DNA of 64,000 nt, from contig NZ_VMSG01000016.1 of assembly GCF_007713465.1 (NCBI RefSeq), positions 85,128 through 149,127 of the forward strand. Reading direction: 5' to 3'. The notes beneath the pieces are model-generated. The model saw only the letters and a program-made list of their open reading frames with translations. It ran no database searches and had not been told where the DNA came from. Positions 18,869-27,114 of this stretch are shown here, in pieces. Within the stretch, counting starts at the first letter, position 1, and every line of letters starts with the position of its first letter. Both the position numbers and the translations under genes were made by a program. Source of the stretch: Pseudomonas sp. H3(2019). Its GTDB lineage: Bacteria > Pseudomonadota > Gammaproteobacteria > Pseudomonadales > Pseudomonadaceae.

Positions 18869-18881
18869 GTTATTATGTTAC
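18869..18881. promoter_or_regulatory. Candidate Zur box between zur and znuA
   Basis: GTTATTATGTTAC matches the gammaproteobacterial Zur core GTTATAnTATAAC at about ten of twelve fixed positions and is centred in the divergent intergenic region. The match is by eye. Confidence 0.6.
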
Positions 18882-18908
18882 CCGTTCTCGCCTCTTTGAG
18901 TGGTCATC

Positions 18909-19829
18909 GTGCCCAGACTTTTTGCCATTTTTGTCACATTTACTGCCAGTTTATTCGCGATCAACGCCGCTCATGCCGAGGTGAACGTGCTGACCAGCAT
19001 CAAGCCCCTGCAGCTGATTGCTGCTGCGGTACAGGATGGTGTCGGGGTTCCCGAGGTCTTGCTGCCGCCGGGTGCGTCGCCGCATAACTACGCCTTGCGT
19101 CCTTCCGACGTACGGAAGGTACAGTCGGTGGAGCTGCTCTACTGGATCGGCCCGGACATGGAGGGTTTCCTTCCGCGCGTGCTCAAAGGTCGTAGCCTGC
19201 CGTCGGTTGCCGTGCAGGAGCTGCCGGGTCTGAAACTGCGGCGCTTCGCCGAAGACAGCCACTCTCACGCAGAAGAGGCCGACGAGCACGATCACGACCA
19301 CCGCCCTGGCAGTCTCGATGCCCACCTCTGGCTGTCACCGGTCAATGCGCGGGTGATCGCGGCAAAAATCGCCACTGACTTGAGTGCTGCGGATCCGGCC
19401 AATGCGCCGCGCTATCGGAGCAACCTCAAGGCGTTCGATGAGCGCCTGGACGCGTTGGACCTGCGCTTGAAAGCGCGTCTGATCGGTATCGCGGGCAAAC
19501 CTTACTTCGTGTTCCATGAAGCGTTCGACTACTTCGAAGACGCTTACGGCCTCAAGCACACCGGCGTGTTCAGCGTGGCTGCAGAAGTGCAGCCAGGCGC
19601 CCAACACGTTGCGGCGATGCGCTCGCGCTTGCAGGATGTCGGCAAGACTTGCGTGTTCAGTGAACCACCGTTGCGCCCACGCCTGGCCGAGACGCTGGTG
19701 GCCGGTTTGCCGGTGAAACTGGCGGAGCTGGATGCGTTGGGCGGCTACACGCCGGCGACGGCTCGGGGCTATGAGCAGGTGCTGGAGAAGTTGGGGAATG
19801 ATTTGGCGGGGTGTCTGGAGTCGCTTTAA
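18909..19829 (+). CDS. znuA: Zinc ABC transporter substrate-binding protein
   Basis: Periplasmic zinc-binding component, about 306 residues. I prefer the GTG at 18909, which begins a standard signal peptide ending ...AINAAHA and has GAG upstream; a GTG at 18900 in the same frame is possible. The zinc ligands and the His/Asp-rich loop (HSHAEEADEHDHDH, about residues 118-131) are typical of ZnuA, as is the segment SPHNYALRPSDVRKV. Divergent from zur. Confidence 0.9.
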   Translation: MPRLFAIFVTFTASLFAINAAHAEVNVLTSIKPLQLIAAAVQDGVGVPEVLLPPGASPHNYALRPSDVRKVQSVELLYWIGPDMEGFLPRVLKGRSLPSVAVQELPGLKLRRFAEDSHSHAEEADEHDHDHRPGSLDAHLWLSPVNARVIAAKIATDLSAADPANAPRYRSNLKAFDERLDALDLRLKARLIGIAGKPYFVFHEAFDYFEDAYGLKHTGVFSVAAEVQPGAQHVAAMRSRLQDVGKTCVFSEPPLRPRLAETLVAGLPVKLAELDALGGYTPATARGYEQVLEKLGNDLAGCLESL

Positions 19830-19850
19830 CTCCGGGATATGCGTCGCCTC

Positions 19851-19916
19851 CATCGCGAGCAAGCTCGCTCCCACGGGATTTTCGCTGTCCATGTGGGAGC
19901 GAGCTTGCTCGCGATG
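19851..19916. repeat. REP pair (family A) between znuA and thrB
   Basis: CATCGCGAGCAAGCTCGCTC and its inverted copy GAGCGAGCTTGCTCGCGATG are separated by about 20 bases and lie between convergent genes, three bases from the thrB stop. Confidence 0.85.
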
Positions 19917-19918
19917 CT

Positions 19919-20869
19919 TTAAAGGGCGAACGGCAACGGCGTGCTGACGTGCTGACGCTGGGCCAGGCGCTGCTGGAACTCCATCGGGTCGTGAATCAGC
20001 ACGTCCTGCCCGGCAAAGGATTCGGCGGCGATCAAGCGTGACAGCCAGAACCGCACGCAGGCTACCCGCAGCATGGTCGGCCACAGATCAGCTTCGGCGG
20101 CGGTGAACGGACGCAGCGCGGCATAAGCCCCGAGCAATGCCCTCGCCCGCGGGCCGTCAATCAAGCCGTCTTCGTCCGAGCACCAGTCATTCAGGGCAAT
20201 CGCCACGTCGTAGAGCATCGGGCCTGAGCAGGCGTTGTAGAAGTCGATCAGCCCGGTCAGGTGCGTGCCTTCGAACATCGCGTTGTCGCGGAACAGGTCG
20301 GCGTGGATGTTGGCCCGAGGCAGCGCCAGAATTTTGGTTTTTTGCTCAGTAATTTCGTTCAAGGCGCGTTGCAGCAGATTGCTTTGCGCGGCATTCAGGT
20401 GCGACAGCAGCTGCGTGCCTTCTTCGAGCATCCAGTCGAGGCCGCGATCGGTCTTGCGCTTGATCAGGTTGTCTTTGGTTGCCAGATGCAGATGCCCCAG
20501 CAACTCACCGACTTGCGCGCAATGCTGTGCGTTGGCTTCCTTGATGTGCTTGCCAGCCAGTCGTGGCTGCAGCAGTGCAGGCTTGCCGGCCAATTCGCGC
20601 AGGGCGATGCCGTCGGTGGTGCGCAACGCATAGGGCACCGGCAAGTTGGCGTCGTGCAGCACGTCGAGCAGCTCGATAAAGAACGGCATCTCCTGCACGG
20701 GGCCGCGCTCAACCAGGGTCAGGACAAACTCGCCCTGCTCCAGGCTGATGAAGAAATTGGTGTTTTCGCTACCCGCGGCAATCCCCTGGAAATCAAGCAG
20801 GCGGCCGAGCCCATAAGGGGCGAGAAAGGTTTCCAGCTCGGGCCGAGCCAGGGGGGTGAACACAGACAT
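19919..20869 (-). CDS. thrB: Homoserine kinase (ThrB, APH-like type)
   Basis: Phosphorylates homoserine in threonine synthesis. The 316-residue protein has the aminoglycoside phosphotransferase-like fold used by pseudomonads and not the GHMP kinase of E. coli: the catalytic loop NIHADLFRDNAMF and the metal site LTGLIDFYNA are visible, and the N-terminus carries GLGRLLDFQGIAAGSENTNF. Start at 20869. It shares a short intergenic region with the DUF2782 gene, likely one transcript. Confidence 0.9.
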   Translation of the reverse strand: MSVFTPLARPELETFLAPYGLGRLLDFQGIAAGSENTNFFISLEQGEFVLTLVERGPVQEMPFFIELLDVLHDANLPVPYALRTTDGIALRELAGKPALLQPRLAGKHIKEANAQHCAQVGELLGHLHLATKDNLIKRKTDRGLDWMLEEGTQLLSHLNAAQSNLLQRALNEITEQKTKILALPRANIHADLFRDNAMFEGTHLTGLIDFYNACSGPMLYDVAIALNDWCSDEDGLIDGPRARALLGAYAALRPFTAAEADLWPTMLRVACVRFWLSRLIAAESFAGQDVLIHDPMEFQQRLAQRQHVSTPLPFAL

Positions 20870-20929
20870 GGTTAAAAACTGCTCAGTTCGGGCGCTGCGG
20901 TTGAGCCAGCGCCGATTAAAGTTAAGAAA

Positions 20930-21220
20930 CTACTTCCACGTAAAAATTTCCCACGCCGGAATCAGCATATTCGGCTGATCCGAGCGGATATAGTTTGCCT
21001 CCGTTCCGTCCGCACGTATCAGAAAGTACGGTTTTCCACCCTTCGGTGTGACCTTGATCGCGTACACGAAGCCGTTCTGGCGGTACTCCTGAATGACTTT
21101 GTCGCCTTCAGTGTGGATGGTGACTTCCGGTTCCGGCGTCGGTGCATCATTGGCTGCCATGACGGCCAGTGGAGTGATTGCAAAGAAGCCAGCCAGCAAC
21201 AGGCGATTGAGTGAGCGCAT
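20930..21220 (-). CDS. DUF2782 family exported protein
   Basis: Small secreted protein of 96 residues with a signal peptide ending near AVMAAN (about 22). The mature part, with EVTIHTEGDKVIQEYRQNG and KVTPKGGKPYFLI, is the DUF2782 domain found in many gammaproteobacteria beside polA. Function unknown. It is divergent from polA. Confidence 0.85.
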   Translation of the reverse strand: MRSLNRLLLAGFFAITPLAVMAANDAPTPEPEVTIHTEGDKVIQEYRQNGFVYAIKVTPKGGKPYFLIRADGTEANYIRSDQPNMLIPAWEIFTWK

Positions 21221-21294
21221 GATAACCTTGTCCCTTTGTCGTCAACGGTCCCGCTATTCTAGCGCCGGACCCGCCGAAAAGGTTGATCCTGCTC

Positions 21295-24066
21295 ATGAGC
21301 CAAGCCCCCCTCGTCCTGGTGGACGGTTCTTCTTACCTGTACCGCGCCTTTCACGCGCTACCACCGTTGACCACGTCCAAAGGCCTGCCGACCGGCGCGG
21401 TCAAGGGCGTGCTGAACATGCTCAAGAGTCTGCGCAAGCAGTACCCGGACAGCCCGTTCGCCGTGGTATTCGACGCCAAGGGCGGGACATTTCGCGATGA
21501 CCTGTACGCCGAATACAAAGCCAACCGCCCCAGCATGCCCGATGACATGCGTGTACAGATCGAGCCATTGCATGCGAGCGTGATCGCCCTGGGCTTTCCG
21601 TTGCTGTGTGTCGATGGCGTTGAGGCCGACGACGTGATCGGCACGCTGGCCCGCAGCAGCGCGGCCGCTGACCGTCCGGTGGTGATCTCCACAGGCGACA
21701 AGGACATGGCGCAGTTGGTCGACGGGCACATTACCTTGGTCAATACCATGACCGGTAGCGCGATGGATGTGGCTGGCGTGAAGGAGAAATTCGGCGTCGC
21801 TCCCGAGCAGATCATCGATTACCTGGCATTGATGGGCGATTCCTCCGACAACATTCCAGGCGTTCCGGGCATTGGCCCAAAGACGGCGTCTGGCCTGCTG
21901 GTGGGTGTGAACGGTGGCCTGACCGAGCTCTATGCGCAACTCGATATCGTGCCGACGTTGCCGATTCGTGGTGCTAAAACGCTGCCGGCCAAGCTTGAAG
22001 AGCACAAGGAAATGGCGTTCCTTTCCTATCAACTGGCAACCATCAAGGTCGATGTGCCGCTGGACATTGGTCTCGACGACTTGCACCTGCGTGAGCCGGA
22101 CCGTGAAAAGCTCGCCGAGCTCTATACCCTGCTCGAGTTCAAGAGCTGGTTCGAGGAAGTTCAGCGTGATGCCAAGCGAGCGGGCCAGGAAGTGGTCGCG
22201 GCGGTTGAAGAGGCCGTGACCGGCGACGATGGGCCCCAGTACACCACGGTCCTCACCCAGGCAGATTTCGACGTCTGGCTGAAGAAGCTGCAAAACGCCA
22301 CGCTGTTCGCCTTCGATACCGAAACCACGGGCGTCGACGCGCAGCAAGCGCAACTTGTCGGGCTGTCGTTCGCGGTGCAGGCCAACGAAGCAGCCTACAT
22401 TCCGTTGACCCATTCCTACATGGGCGTGCCGGATCAACTGGATCGCGACACCGTGTTGCGCGCGCTGAAGCCGATTCTGGAAGACCCGAGCAAACTCAAG
22501 GTCGGCCAGCACGCCAAGTTCGACATGAACATCCTGGCCAACTGCGCCATTGGTGGTGATCAGAGCTGCGGCATCGTGGTGCAAGGCATCGCCTTCGACA
22601 CCATGCTCGAGTCCTACGTGCTGGATTCCACCGCGACCCGTCACGACATGGACAGCCTGGCGCTCAAGTATTTGGGCTACACCACCACCAGCTTCCAGGA
22701 CATCGCGGGCAAGGGCGTCAAGCAACTGACCTTCGATCAGATTTCGCTGGAGCTGGCCGGGCCATACGCCGCCGAAGACGCCGATGTGACGCTGCGTCTG
22801 CATCAGACCTTGCATGAAAAACTCGACGCCATTCCAAGCCTGAGCAAAGTCCTCAGCGAAATCGAGATGCCGCTGGTGCCGGTGTTGGCGCGTATCGAGC
22901 GCCAGGGCGCGTTGGTCGATGCCAATCTGCTGGGCATCCAGAGCGTTGAACTGGGCGACAAGCTGGTTGAGCTGGAGCGTGAGGCGTTCGCCATTGCCGG
23001 TGAAGAGTTCAATCTCGGTTCGCCGAAGCAATTGGGCGTGATCCTGTACGAAAAACTCGGGCTGCCGATTCTCAGCAAAACTGCCAAGGGTCAGGCTTCG
23101 ACCGCCGAAGCGGTACTGGCGGAACTGGCCGAGCAGGATTACCCGCTGCCCAAGGTGCTGATGCAGTACCGTTCCTTGAGCAAGCTGAAAAGCACCTACA
23201 CCGACCGTCTGCCCGAGCAGATCAACCCTCGCACCGGGCGGATTCATACGTCCTACCATCAAGCGGTGGCAGCGACCGGTCGCTTGTCTTCCAGTGATCC
23301 AAACCTGCAGAACATTCCGATTCGTACTGCCGAAGGTCGACGGATACGTCAGGCGTTCGTTGCGCCCAAAGGCTACAAGCTGTTGGCGGCGGACTATTCG
23401 CAGATCGAACTGCGGATCATGGCCCATCTGGCCAAGGACGAAGGGCTGTTGCACGCGTTCCGCAACGACCTCGACGTGCACAAAGCCACTGCTGCCGAGG
23501 TGTTCGGGGTTGAACTGGCGGACGTCACCACCGATCAGCGGCGTAGCGCCAAGGCGATCAACTTCGGCCTGATCTACGGCATGAGCGCGTTTGGCCTGGC
23601 CAAGCAGATCGGCGTCGACCGTAAACAGTCCCAAGCCTATATCGACCGTTATTTCGCCCGCTATCCGGGCGTGCTCGAGTACATGGAGCGCACCCGCGCT
23701 CAGGCGGCCGAGCAGGGTTTCGTCGAAACCATATTCGGTCGTCGCCTGTACCTGCCGGACATCAACGCGAAAAACCCGGCCCTGCGCAAAGGCGCCGAGC
23801 GCACGGCGATCAACGCGCCAATGCAAGGCACTGCGGCGGATATCATCAAGAAGGCCATGGTGGCGGTGGATAACTGGCTGACGGCGTCAGGTCTGGACGC
23901 CAAAGTGATTCTGCAGGTGCACGATGAATTGGTACTTGAGGTTCGCGAAGACCTGGTCGATCGGGTTCGTGAGGAAATTCGCGCTCACATGAGCGGCGCA
24001 GCGACCCTGGATGTACCACTTTTGGTGGAAGTCGGCGTTGGAAACAACTGGGATGAGGCGCATTAA
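21295..24066 (+). CDS. polA: DNA polymerase I
   Basis: Repair and lagging-strand polymerase, 923 residues, full length. The N-terminal 5' nuclease domain (1-290) begins LVLVDGSSYLYRAFHALPPL. The 3'-5' proofreading domain keeps its acidic residues (FDTETTG near 341, later KFDMNI and YAAEDADVT). The polymerase domain has DYSQIELR near 700 and QVHDELVLE near 873. I chose the ATG at 21295; an upstream in-frame TTG at 21283 gives a worse fit. AAAAGG lies 11 bases before it. Confidence 0.96.
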   Translation: MSQAPLVLVDGSSYLYRAFHALPPLTTSKGLPTGAVKGVLNMLKSLRKQYPDSPFAVVFDAKGGTFRDDLYAEYKANRPSMPDDMRVQIEPLHASVIALGFPLLCVDGVEADDVIGTLARSSAAADRPVVISTGDKDMAQLVDGHITLVNTMTGSAMDVAGVKEKFGVAPEQIIDYLALMGDSSDNIPGVPGIGPKTASGLLVGVNGGLTELYAQLDIVPTLPIRGAKTLPAKLEEHKEMAFLSYQLATIKVDVPLDIGLDDLHLREPDREKLAELYTLLEFKSWFEEVQRDAKRAGQEVVAAVEEAVTGDDGPQYTTVLTQADFDVWLKKLQNATLFAFDTETTGVDAQQAQLVGLSFAVQANEAAYIPLTHSYMGVPDQLDRDTVLRALKPILEDPSKLKVGQHAKFDMNILANCAIGGDQSCGIVVQGIAFDTMLESYVLDSTATRHDMDSLALKYLGYTTTSFQDIAGKGVKQLTFDQISLELAGPYAAEDADVTLRLHQTLHEKLDAIPSLSKVLSEIEMPLVPVLARIERQGALVDANLLGIQSVELGDKLVELEREAFAIAGEEFNLGSPKQLGVILYEKLGLPILSKTAKGQASTAEAVLAELAEQDYPLPKVLMQYRSLSKLKSTYTDRLPEQINPRTGRIHTSYHQAVAATGRLSSSDPNLQNIPIRTAEGRRIRQAFVAPKGYKLLAADYSQIELRIMAHLAKDEGLLHAFRNDLDVHKATAAEVFGVELADVTTDQRRSAKAINFGLIYGMSAFGLAKQIGVDRKQSQAYIDRYFARYPGVLEYMERTRAQAAEQGFVETIFGRRLYLPDINAKNPALRKGAERTAINAPMQGTAADIIKKAMVAVDNWLTASGLDAKVILQVHDELVLEVREDLVDRVREEIRAHMSGAATLDVPLLVEVGVGNNWDEAH

Positions 24067-24084
24067 GCCGGTTTGAGGCGAACT

Positions 24085-24107
24085 TGCCGCGACCTGGTGT
24101 CGCGGCA
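24085..24107. terminator. Hairpin after polA without a T run
   Basis: TGCCGCGAC and GTCGCGGCA form a perfect nine-pair stem with a five-base loop, 18 bases after the polA stop. No T run follows, so it may stabilise the 3' end or be factor-assisted. Confidence 0.4.
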
Positions 24108-24177
24108 GATGGCTGGCGAAGGGCTCTTAGTTCGGAAAATTCTTGGGGTTATTCCCAATAGGTTTTGAAATTAACCG

Positions 24178-24205
24178 GAACTAAATCCGTGAACCGCCAC
24201 TCAGA
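24178..24205 (+). promoter_or_regulatory. AlgU (sigma22)-type promoter of ersA
   Basis: GAACTA, 17 bases, TCAGA: close to the AlgU/RpoE consensus GAACTT-N16/17-TCTGA. In P. aeruginosa the sRNA at this locus is known to depend on sigma22. Confidence 0.75.
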
Positions 24206-24210
24206 GTTAC

Positions 24211-24342
24211 TGAATGGGTGGTGAAGCCCTTCGATGCTCCTATGTTGTGTTAAGTGTTGGCAGATATCTGGACCCCGCCCTAGCGGTCCGGAACTTAGAC
24301 CCCGAATTACTCTCTCCCCATACGTAATTCGGGGTTTTTTTT
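24211..24342 (+). ncRNA. ersA: ErsA small regulatory RNA (Spot 42 position)
   Basis: The interval between polA and engB hosts Spot 42 in E. coli and ErsA in Pseudomonas. Here an AlgU-type promoter predicts a start near 24211, and a strong terminator (CCCCGAATTA / TAATTCGGGG then eight T) ends at 24342, giving 132 nt, the length I recall for P. aeruginosa ErsA. A second stem, GGACCCCGCCCTAGCGGTCC, lies in the middle, with pyrimidine-rich single-stranded parts suited to Hfq. Known ErsA targets include algC and oprD in P. aeruginosa. Sequence identity was not checked by alignment. A 73-codon frame on the other strand is not considered a gene. Confidence 0.82.
24298..24342 (+). terminator. Rho-independent terminator of ersA
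   Basis: ACCCCGAATTA and TAATTCGGGGT pair around CTCTCTCCCCATACG, followed by a run of eight T. Confidence 0.88.
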
Positions 24343-24346
24343 GCCC

Positions 24347-24468
24347 AAAAACTGCCTGTGGAACGGTCATGCTGCGTTAAAAACACGGCTCGAAATGCTC
24401 ATTTAGGTCCCTAAACTCCGCTTTCGAGCCGTGTTTTTGCCTTGCCTGATCGTCCCACAGACAGTTTT
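24347..24468. repeat. 122-bp nested inverted repeat between ersA and engB
   Basis: Three nested arms: outer AAAACTGCCTGTGG (24348-24361) with CCACAGACAGTTTT (24455-24468), one mismatch; middle AAAAACACGGCTCGAAA (24379-24395) with its perfect complement (24422-24438); inner TTTAGG and CCTAAA (24402-24415). The two internal loops beside the inner arm are six bases each. It may act as the engB terminator, but its size and symmetry suggest a cruciform or a repeated element. Confidence 0.75.
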
Positions 24469-24493
24469 CCGTATCTCGGATATCCACAAAAGC

Positions 24494-25138
24494 TTATTGA
24501 GCTTCTGTCTCGGCACCCTTGTCGGCCAGTTCCATCCAGTTTGCCAATACAGTGTAGGCATCTTCGAGGCCCAGGCGTTTTGGCGCCGAGAACAGCTGGA
24601 TGGTCACGGTTTCGCCCCAGCCTTTACGGATTTCCGCCTGAACTTTGAGCAAGGTGTTCTTCGCTGCGCCATAGGTCAGTTTGTCGGCCTTGGTCAGCAG
24701 AATATGCATCGGCATGCCGCTGGCCACGGCCCAGTCGAGCATCAGCAGGTCGAAATCGGTCATTGGATGACGGATGTCCATCATCAGAATCAACCCCTTC
24801 AGGCTCTCGCGGCTGCCCAGATAGGCTTCCAGGTGGCGCTGCCAGTGTTGCTTCAGCGGGATGGGTACTTTTGCGTAACCGTAACCCGGCAGGTCGACCA
24901 GACGGCGTTCATCGTCTAGCTTGAAGAAGTTCAAGAGTTGCGTGCGGCCTGGTGTTTTCGAGGTGCGCGCCAGGCTGGCGTGAGTCAAGGTGTTCAGGGC
25001 GCTGGATTTGCCGGCGTTGGAACGCCCGGCGAAGGCCACTTCAAAGCCTTCGTCGTCGGGACATTGGTCGACTTTGGCGGCGCTGAGCATGAAGGTGGAC
25101 TGTTGGCACAGGCCGAGGATGGGGTTCTTGAGTTGCAT
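24494..25138 (-). CDS. engB: Ribosome biogenesis GTP-binding protein EngB/YsxC
   Basis: Essential GTPase of large ribosomal subunit assembly, 214 residues. G1 is GRSNAGKSS, G3 DLPGYGYA, G4 TKAD, and the switch region KTPGRTQLLNFF is typical. I use the ATG at 25138 (MQLKNPILG); the frame stays open to 25303 but the extra residues do not look like the family. Divergent from the cytochrome genes. Confidence 0.92.
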   Translation of the reverse strand: MQLKNPILGLCQQSTFMLSAAKVDQCPDDEGFEVAFAGRSNAGKSSALNTLTHASLARTSKTPGRTQLLNFFKLDDERRLVDLPGYGYAKVPIPLKQHWQRHLEAYLGSRESLKGLILMMDIRHPMTDFDLLMLDWAVASGMPMHILLTKADKLTYGAAKNTLLKVQAEIRKGWGETVTIQLFSAPKRLGLEDAYTVLANWMELADKGAETEAQ

Positions 25139-25188
25139 GGGATTTCCGATGTGGGCGGTGCCGAGATTGGTCGCAAAGAGCAGCGTCG

Positions 25189-25217
25189 TTTCCGTTTCAG
25201 TGACGCCAGTATATAAT
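25189..25217 (+). promoter_or_regulatory. Promoter candidate of the cytochrome c5-c4 operon
   Basis: TATAAT at 25212-25217 with a weak -35 (TTTCCG) 17 bases upstream, about 110 bases before the first cytochrome gene. Only the -10 is convincing. Confidence 0.4.
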
Positions 25218-25329
25218 GCCGCAGATTTTGTGTGCGCTTTGTCCCAGCGTAGGATGAAGTTCACGAGAGCGATTGACCTTGATTGCGCACTAGAACGCAG
25301 CACGCTCTCAACCCTGAAAAGGTCGTTTT

Positions 25330-25620
25330 ATGACGAAATGGCTGCTAGCTGCCGGTGTCTTGATGCCGCTTTACAGCGCTCAGGCTACACAGGATCCGGA
25401 AGCTGTGTACAACCGTGTTTGTGGAGCCTGTCATTCCGGCCAACTCCCAACGGCGCCTCAAAAGGGCGATAAGGAAGCTTGGGCGCCAAGACTGGCGCAA
25501 GGTATGGAGACGCTGGTGCAACACGTGACCCAGGGTTTCAAGGCGATGCCGCCGCGTGGTTTGTGCATGGACTGCAGTGCCGAGGATTACCGAGCAATCA
25601 TCCAGTGGATGAGCGAGTGA
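25330..25620 (+). CDS. Periplasmic cytochrome c5
   Basis: Small monoheme cytochrome, 96 residues. Signal peptide to about A19, heme site C31-G-A-C34-H35, axial Met73 in FKAMPPRG, and the extra disulfide pair C79/C82 (GLCMDC) that marks cytochrome c5. It should carry electrons in the periplasm, plausibly to the terminal oxidases. Cotranscribed with cytochrome c4, 46 bases downstream. Confidence 0.92.
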   Translation: MTKWLLAAGVLMPLYSAQATQDPEAVYNRVCGACHSGQLPTAPQKGDKEAWAPRLAQGMETLVQHVTQGFKAMPPRGLCMDCSAEDYRAIIQWMSE

Positions 25621-25666
25621 TCCCGGTCCATAACTCTTTAACCCTTAGCCGTAGTTGGATTAGCTG

Positions 25667-26272
25667 ATGAACAAATTGATCGTGAGTCTGCTGTTGACCC
25701 TGGGGATCTCCGGCATAGCCCATGCTGCAGGCGATGCGACTGCTGGTCAGGCGAAAGCCGCAGTATGTGGCGCCTGTCATGGCCCGGACGGCAATAGCAT
25801 GGCGCCAAACTTTCCAAAACTGGCGGGTCAGGGTGAGCGTTACCTGAACAAGCAACTGCACGACATCAAGTCGGGCAAGCGCACCGTTCTGGAAATGACC
25901 GGCCTGCTGACCAACCTGAGCGATCAGGACCTCGCCGACCTCGCTGCCTACTTCGCCAGCCAGAAAGGCAGCGTCGGCGCAGCAGATCCTAAAGTCGTGG
26001 CTCACGGTGAAGAGTTGTTCCGTGGCGGCAAGCTGGACCAGGGCATGCCGTCTTGCACCGGTTGCCACTCGCCTAACGGTGCGGGCAACGCCGCTGCTGC
26101 CTTCCCGCATCTGGGTGGCCAGCACGCTCAATACATCGCCAAGCAGCTGACCGATTTCCGTGAAGGTAACCGTACCAACGACGGCGACACGAAAATCATG
26201 CAGAGCATTGCTGCAAAATTGAGCAACAAGGACATCGAAGCGGTGTCCAGCTACATTCAGGGCCTGCACTAA
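25667..26272 (+). CDS. Diheme cytochrome c4
   Basis: Periplasmic cytochrome of 201 residues with two similar halves. Signal peptide to A20; heme sites C34-G-A-C37-H38 and C130-T-G-C133-H134, with axial methionines in each half (LEMTG and KIMQS). Cytochrome c4 donates electrons to cbb3 and other oxidases in Pseudomonas. An intrinsic terminator follows before dsbA. Confidence 0.94.
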   Translation: MNKLIVSLLLTLGISGIAHAAGDATAGQAKAAVCGACHGPDGNSMAPNFPKLAGQGERYLNKQLHDIKSGKRTVLEMTGLLTNLSDQDLADLAAYFASQKGSVGAADPKVVAHGEELFRGGKLDQGMPSCTGCHSPNGAGNAAAAFPHLGGQHAQYIAKQLTDFREGNRTNDGDTKIMQSIAAKLSNKDIEAVSSYIQGLH

Positions 26273-26349
26273 GGTCGGTTGAGCGGGCGTTGCGCGGGGT
26301 GTTGATCTCGCGCAATGTTAACGCTCGATTAATCCTTCGATGCAAACAT

Positions 26350-26379
26350 AAAAAGGGTGGCTTAGGCTGCCCTTTTTTG
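26350..26379 (+). terminator. Intrinsic terminator after cytochrome c4
   Basis: AAAAGGGTGGC pairs with GCTGCCCTTTT around TTAG and is followed by a T run. Confidence 0.82.
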
Positions 26380-26472
26380 TGGCTGCTGCCGTTACACTAG
26401 AGCACTAATGCCCGCCATGATCTGCCAGAAAACAGGTCGCGCGAGGCGACCCAATTTGTTCAGGAGTAAAGC

Positions 26473-27102
26473 ATGCGTAATCTGATTCTCAGCGCCGCAC
26501 TCGTCACTGCCAGCCTGTTTGGTATGACCGCCCAAGCTGCCGAACCGCTTGAAGCCGGTAAACAATATGTCGAATTGGGCAGCGCCGTTCCGGTGGCTGT
26601 GCCTGGCAAGATCGAAGTCGTGGAGCTGTTCTGGTATGGCTGCCCGCACTGCTATGCATTCGAGCCGACCATCAATCCCTGGGTTGAAAAACTGCCTGCA
26701 GACGTGAACTTCGTGCGTATTCCGGCCATGTTCGGTGGTATCTGGAACGTTCACGGCCAGCTGTACATCACCCTGGAAGCGATGGGGGTGGAACACAAGG
26801 TTCACAAAGCCGTCTTCGAAGCGATCCACGGTGGCAAGAAGCTCGCTACCCCGGAAGAAATGGCTGAGTTCCTGGCCGGCGAAGGCGTCGACAAGGACAA
26901 GTTCCTGAGCACCTACAACTCGTTCGCCGTCAAAGGCAAAGTTGAAGATGCCAAGAAAAAGGCTCAGGCCTATCAGATCTCTGGCGTACCAACCATGGTC
27001 GTGAACGGCAAATACCGCTTCGATCTGGGCACTGCCGGTGGTCCTGAAGGCACCTTGAGCGTGGCTGATCAGCTAATCGCCAAGGAGCGCGCCGCTAAGT
27101 AA
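26473..27102 (+). CDS. dsbA: Thiol:disulfide interchange protein DsbA
   Basis: Periplasmic oxidase that puts disulfides into exported proteins; 209 residues. Signal peptide to about A22, active site C57-P-H-C60 in WYGCPHCYAF, and the cis-proline loop SGVPTMVVNG. Start at 26473 after AGGAG. The next gene begins 12 bases after its stop, so an operon with the EEP hydrolase and dgcH is likely, as in PAO1 (PA5489-PA5487). Confidence 0.95.
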   Translation: MRNLILSAALVTASLFGMTAQAAEPLEAGKQYVELGSAVPVAVPGKIEVVELFWYGCPHCYAFEPTINPWVEKLPADVNFVRIPAMFGGIWNVHGQLYITLEAMGVEHKVHKAVFEAIHGGKKLATPEEMAEFLAGEGVDKDKFLSTYNSFAVKGKVEDAKKKAQAYQISGVPTMVVNGKYRFDLGTAGGPEGTLSVADQLIAKERAAK

Positions 27103-27114
27103 GCGGCGCCCGCC

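Noticed and set aside
21358..23826. Open frame of 822 codons on the minus strand opposite polA
   Set aside because: It is the antisense shadow of polA, a common effect of high-GC codon use; product is low-complexity (His/Gln/Arg-rich) with no family.
24085..24107. polA hairpin as a REP element
   Set aside because: Sequence does not match either REP family of the window; kept as a plain hairpin.
24149..24370. 73-codon minus-strand frame over ersA
   Set aside because: The promoter, terminator and length of the plus-strand sRNA explain the region better.
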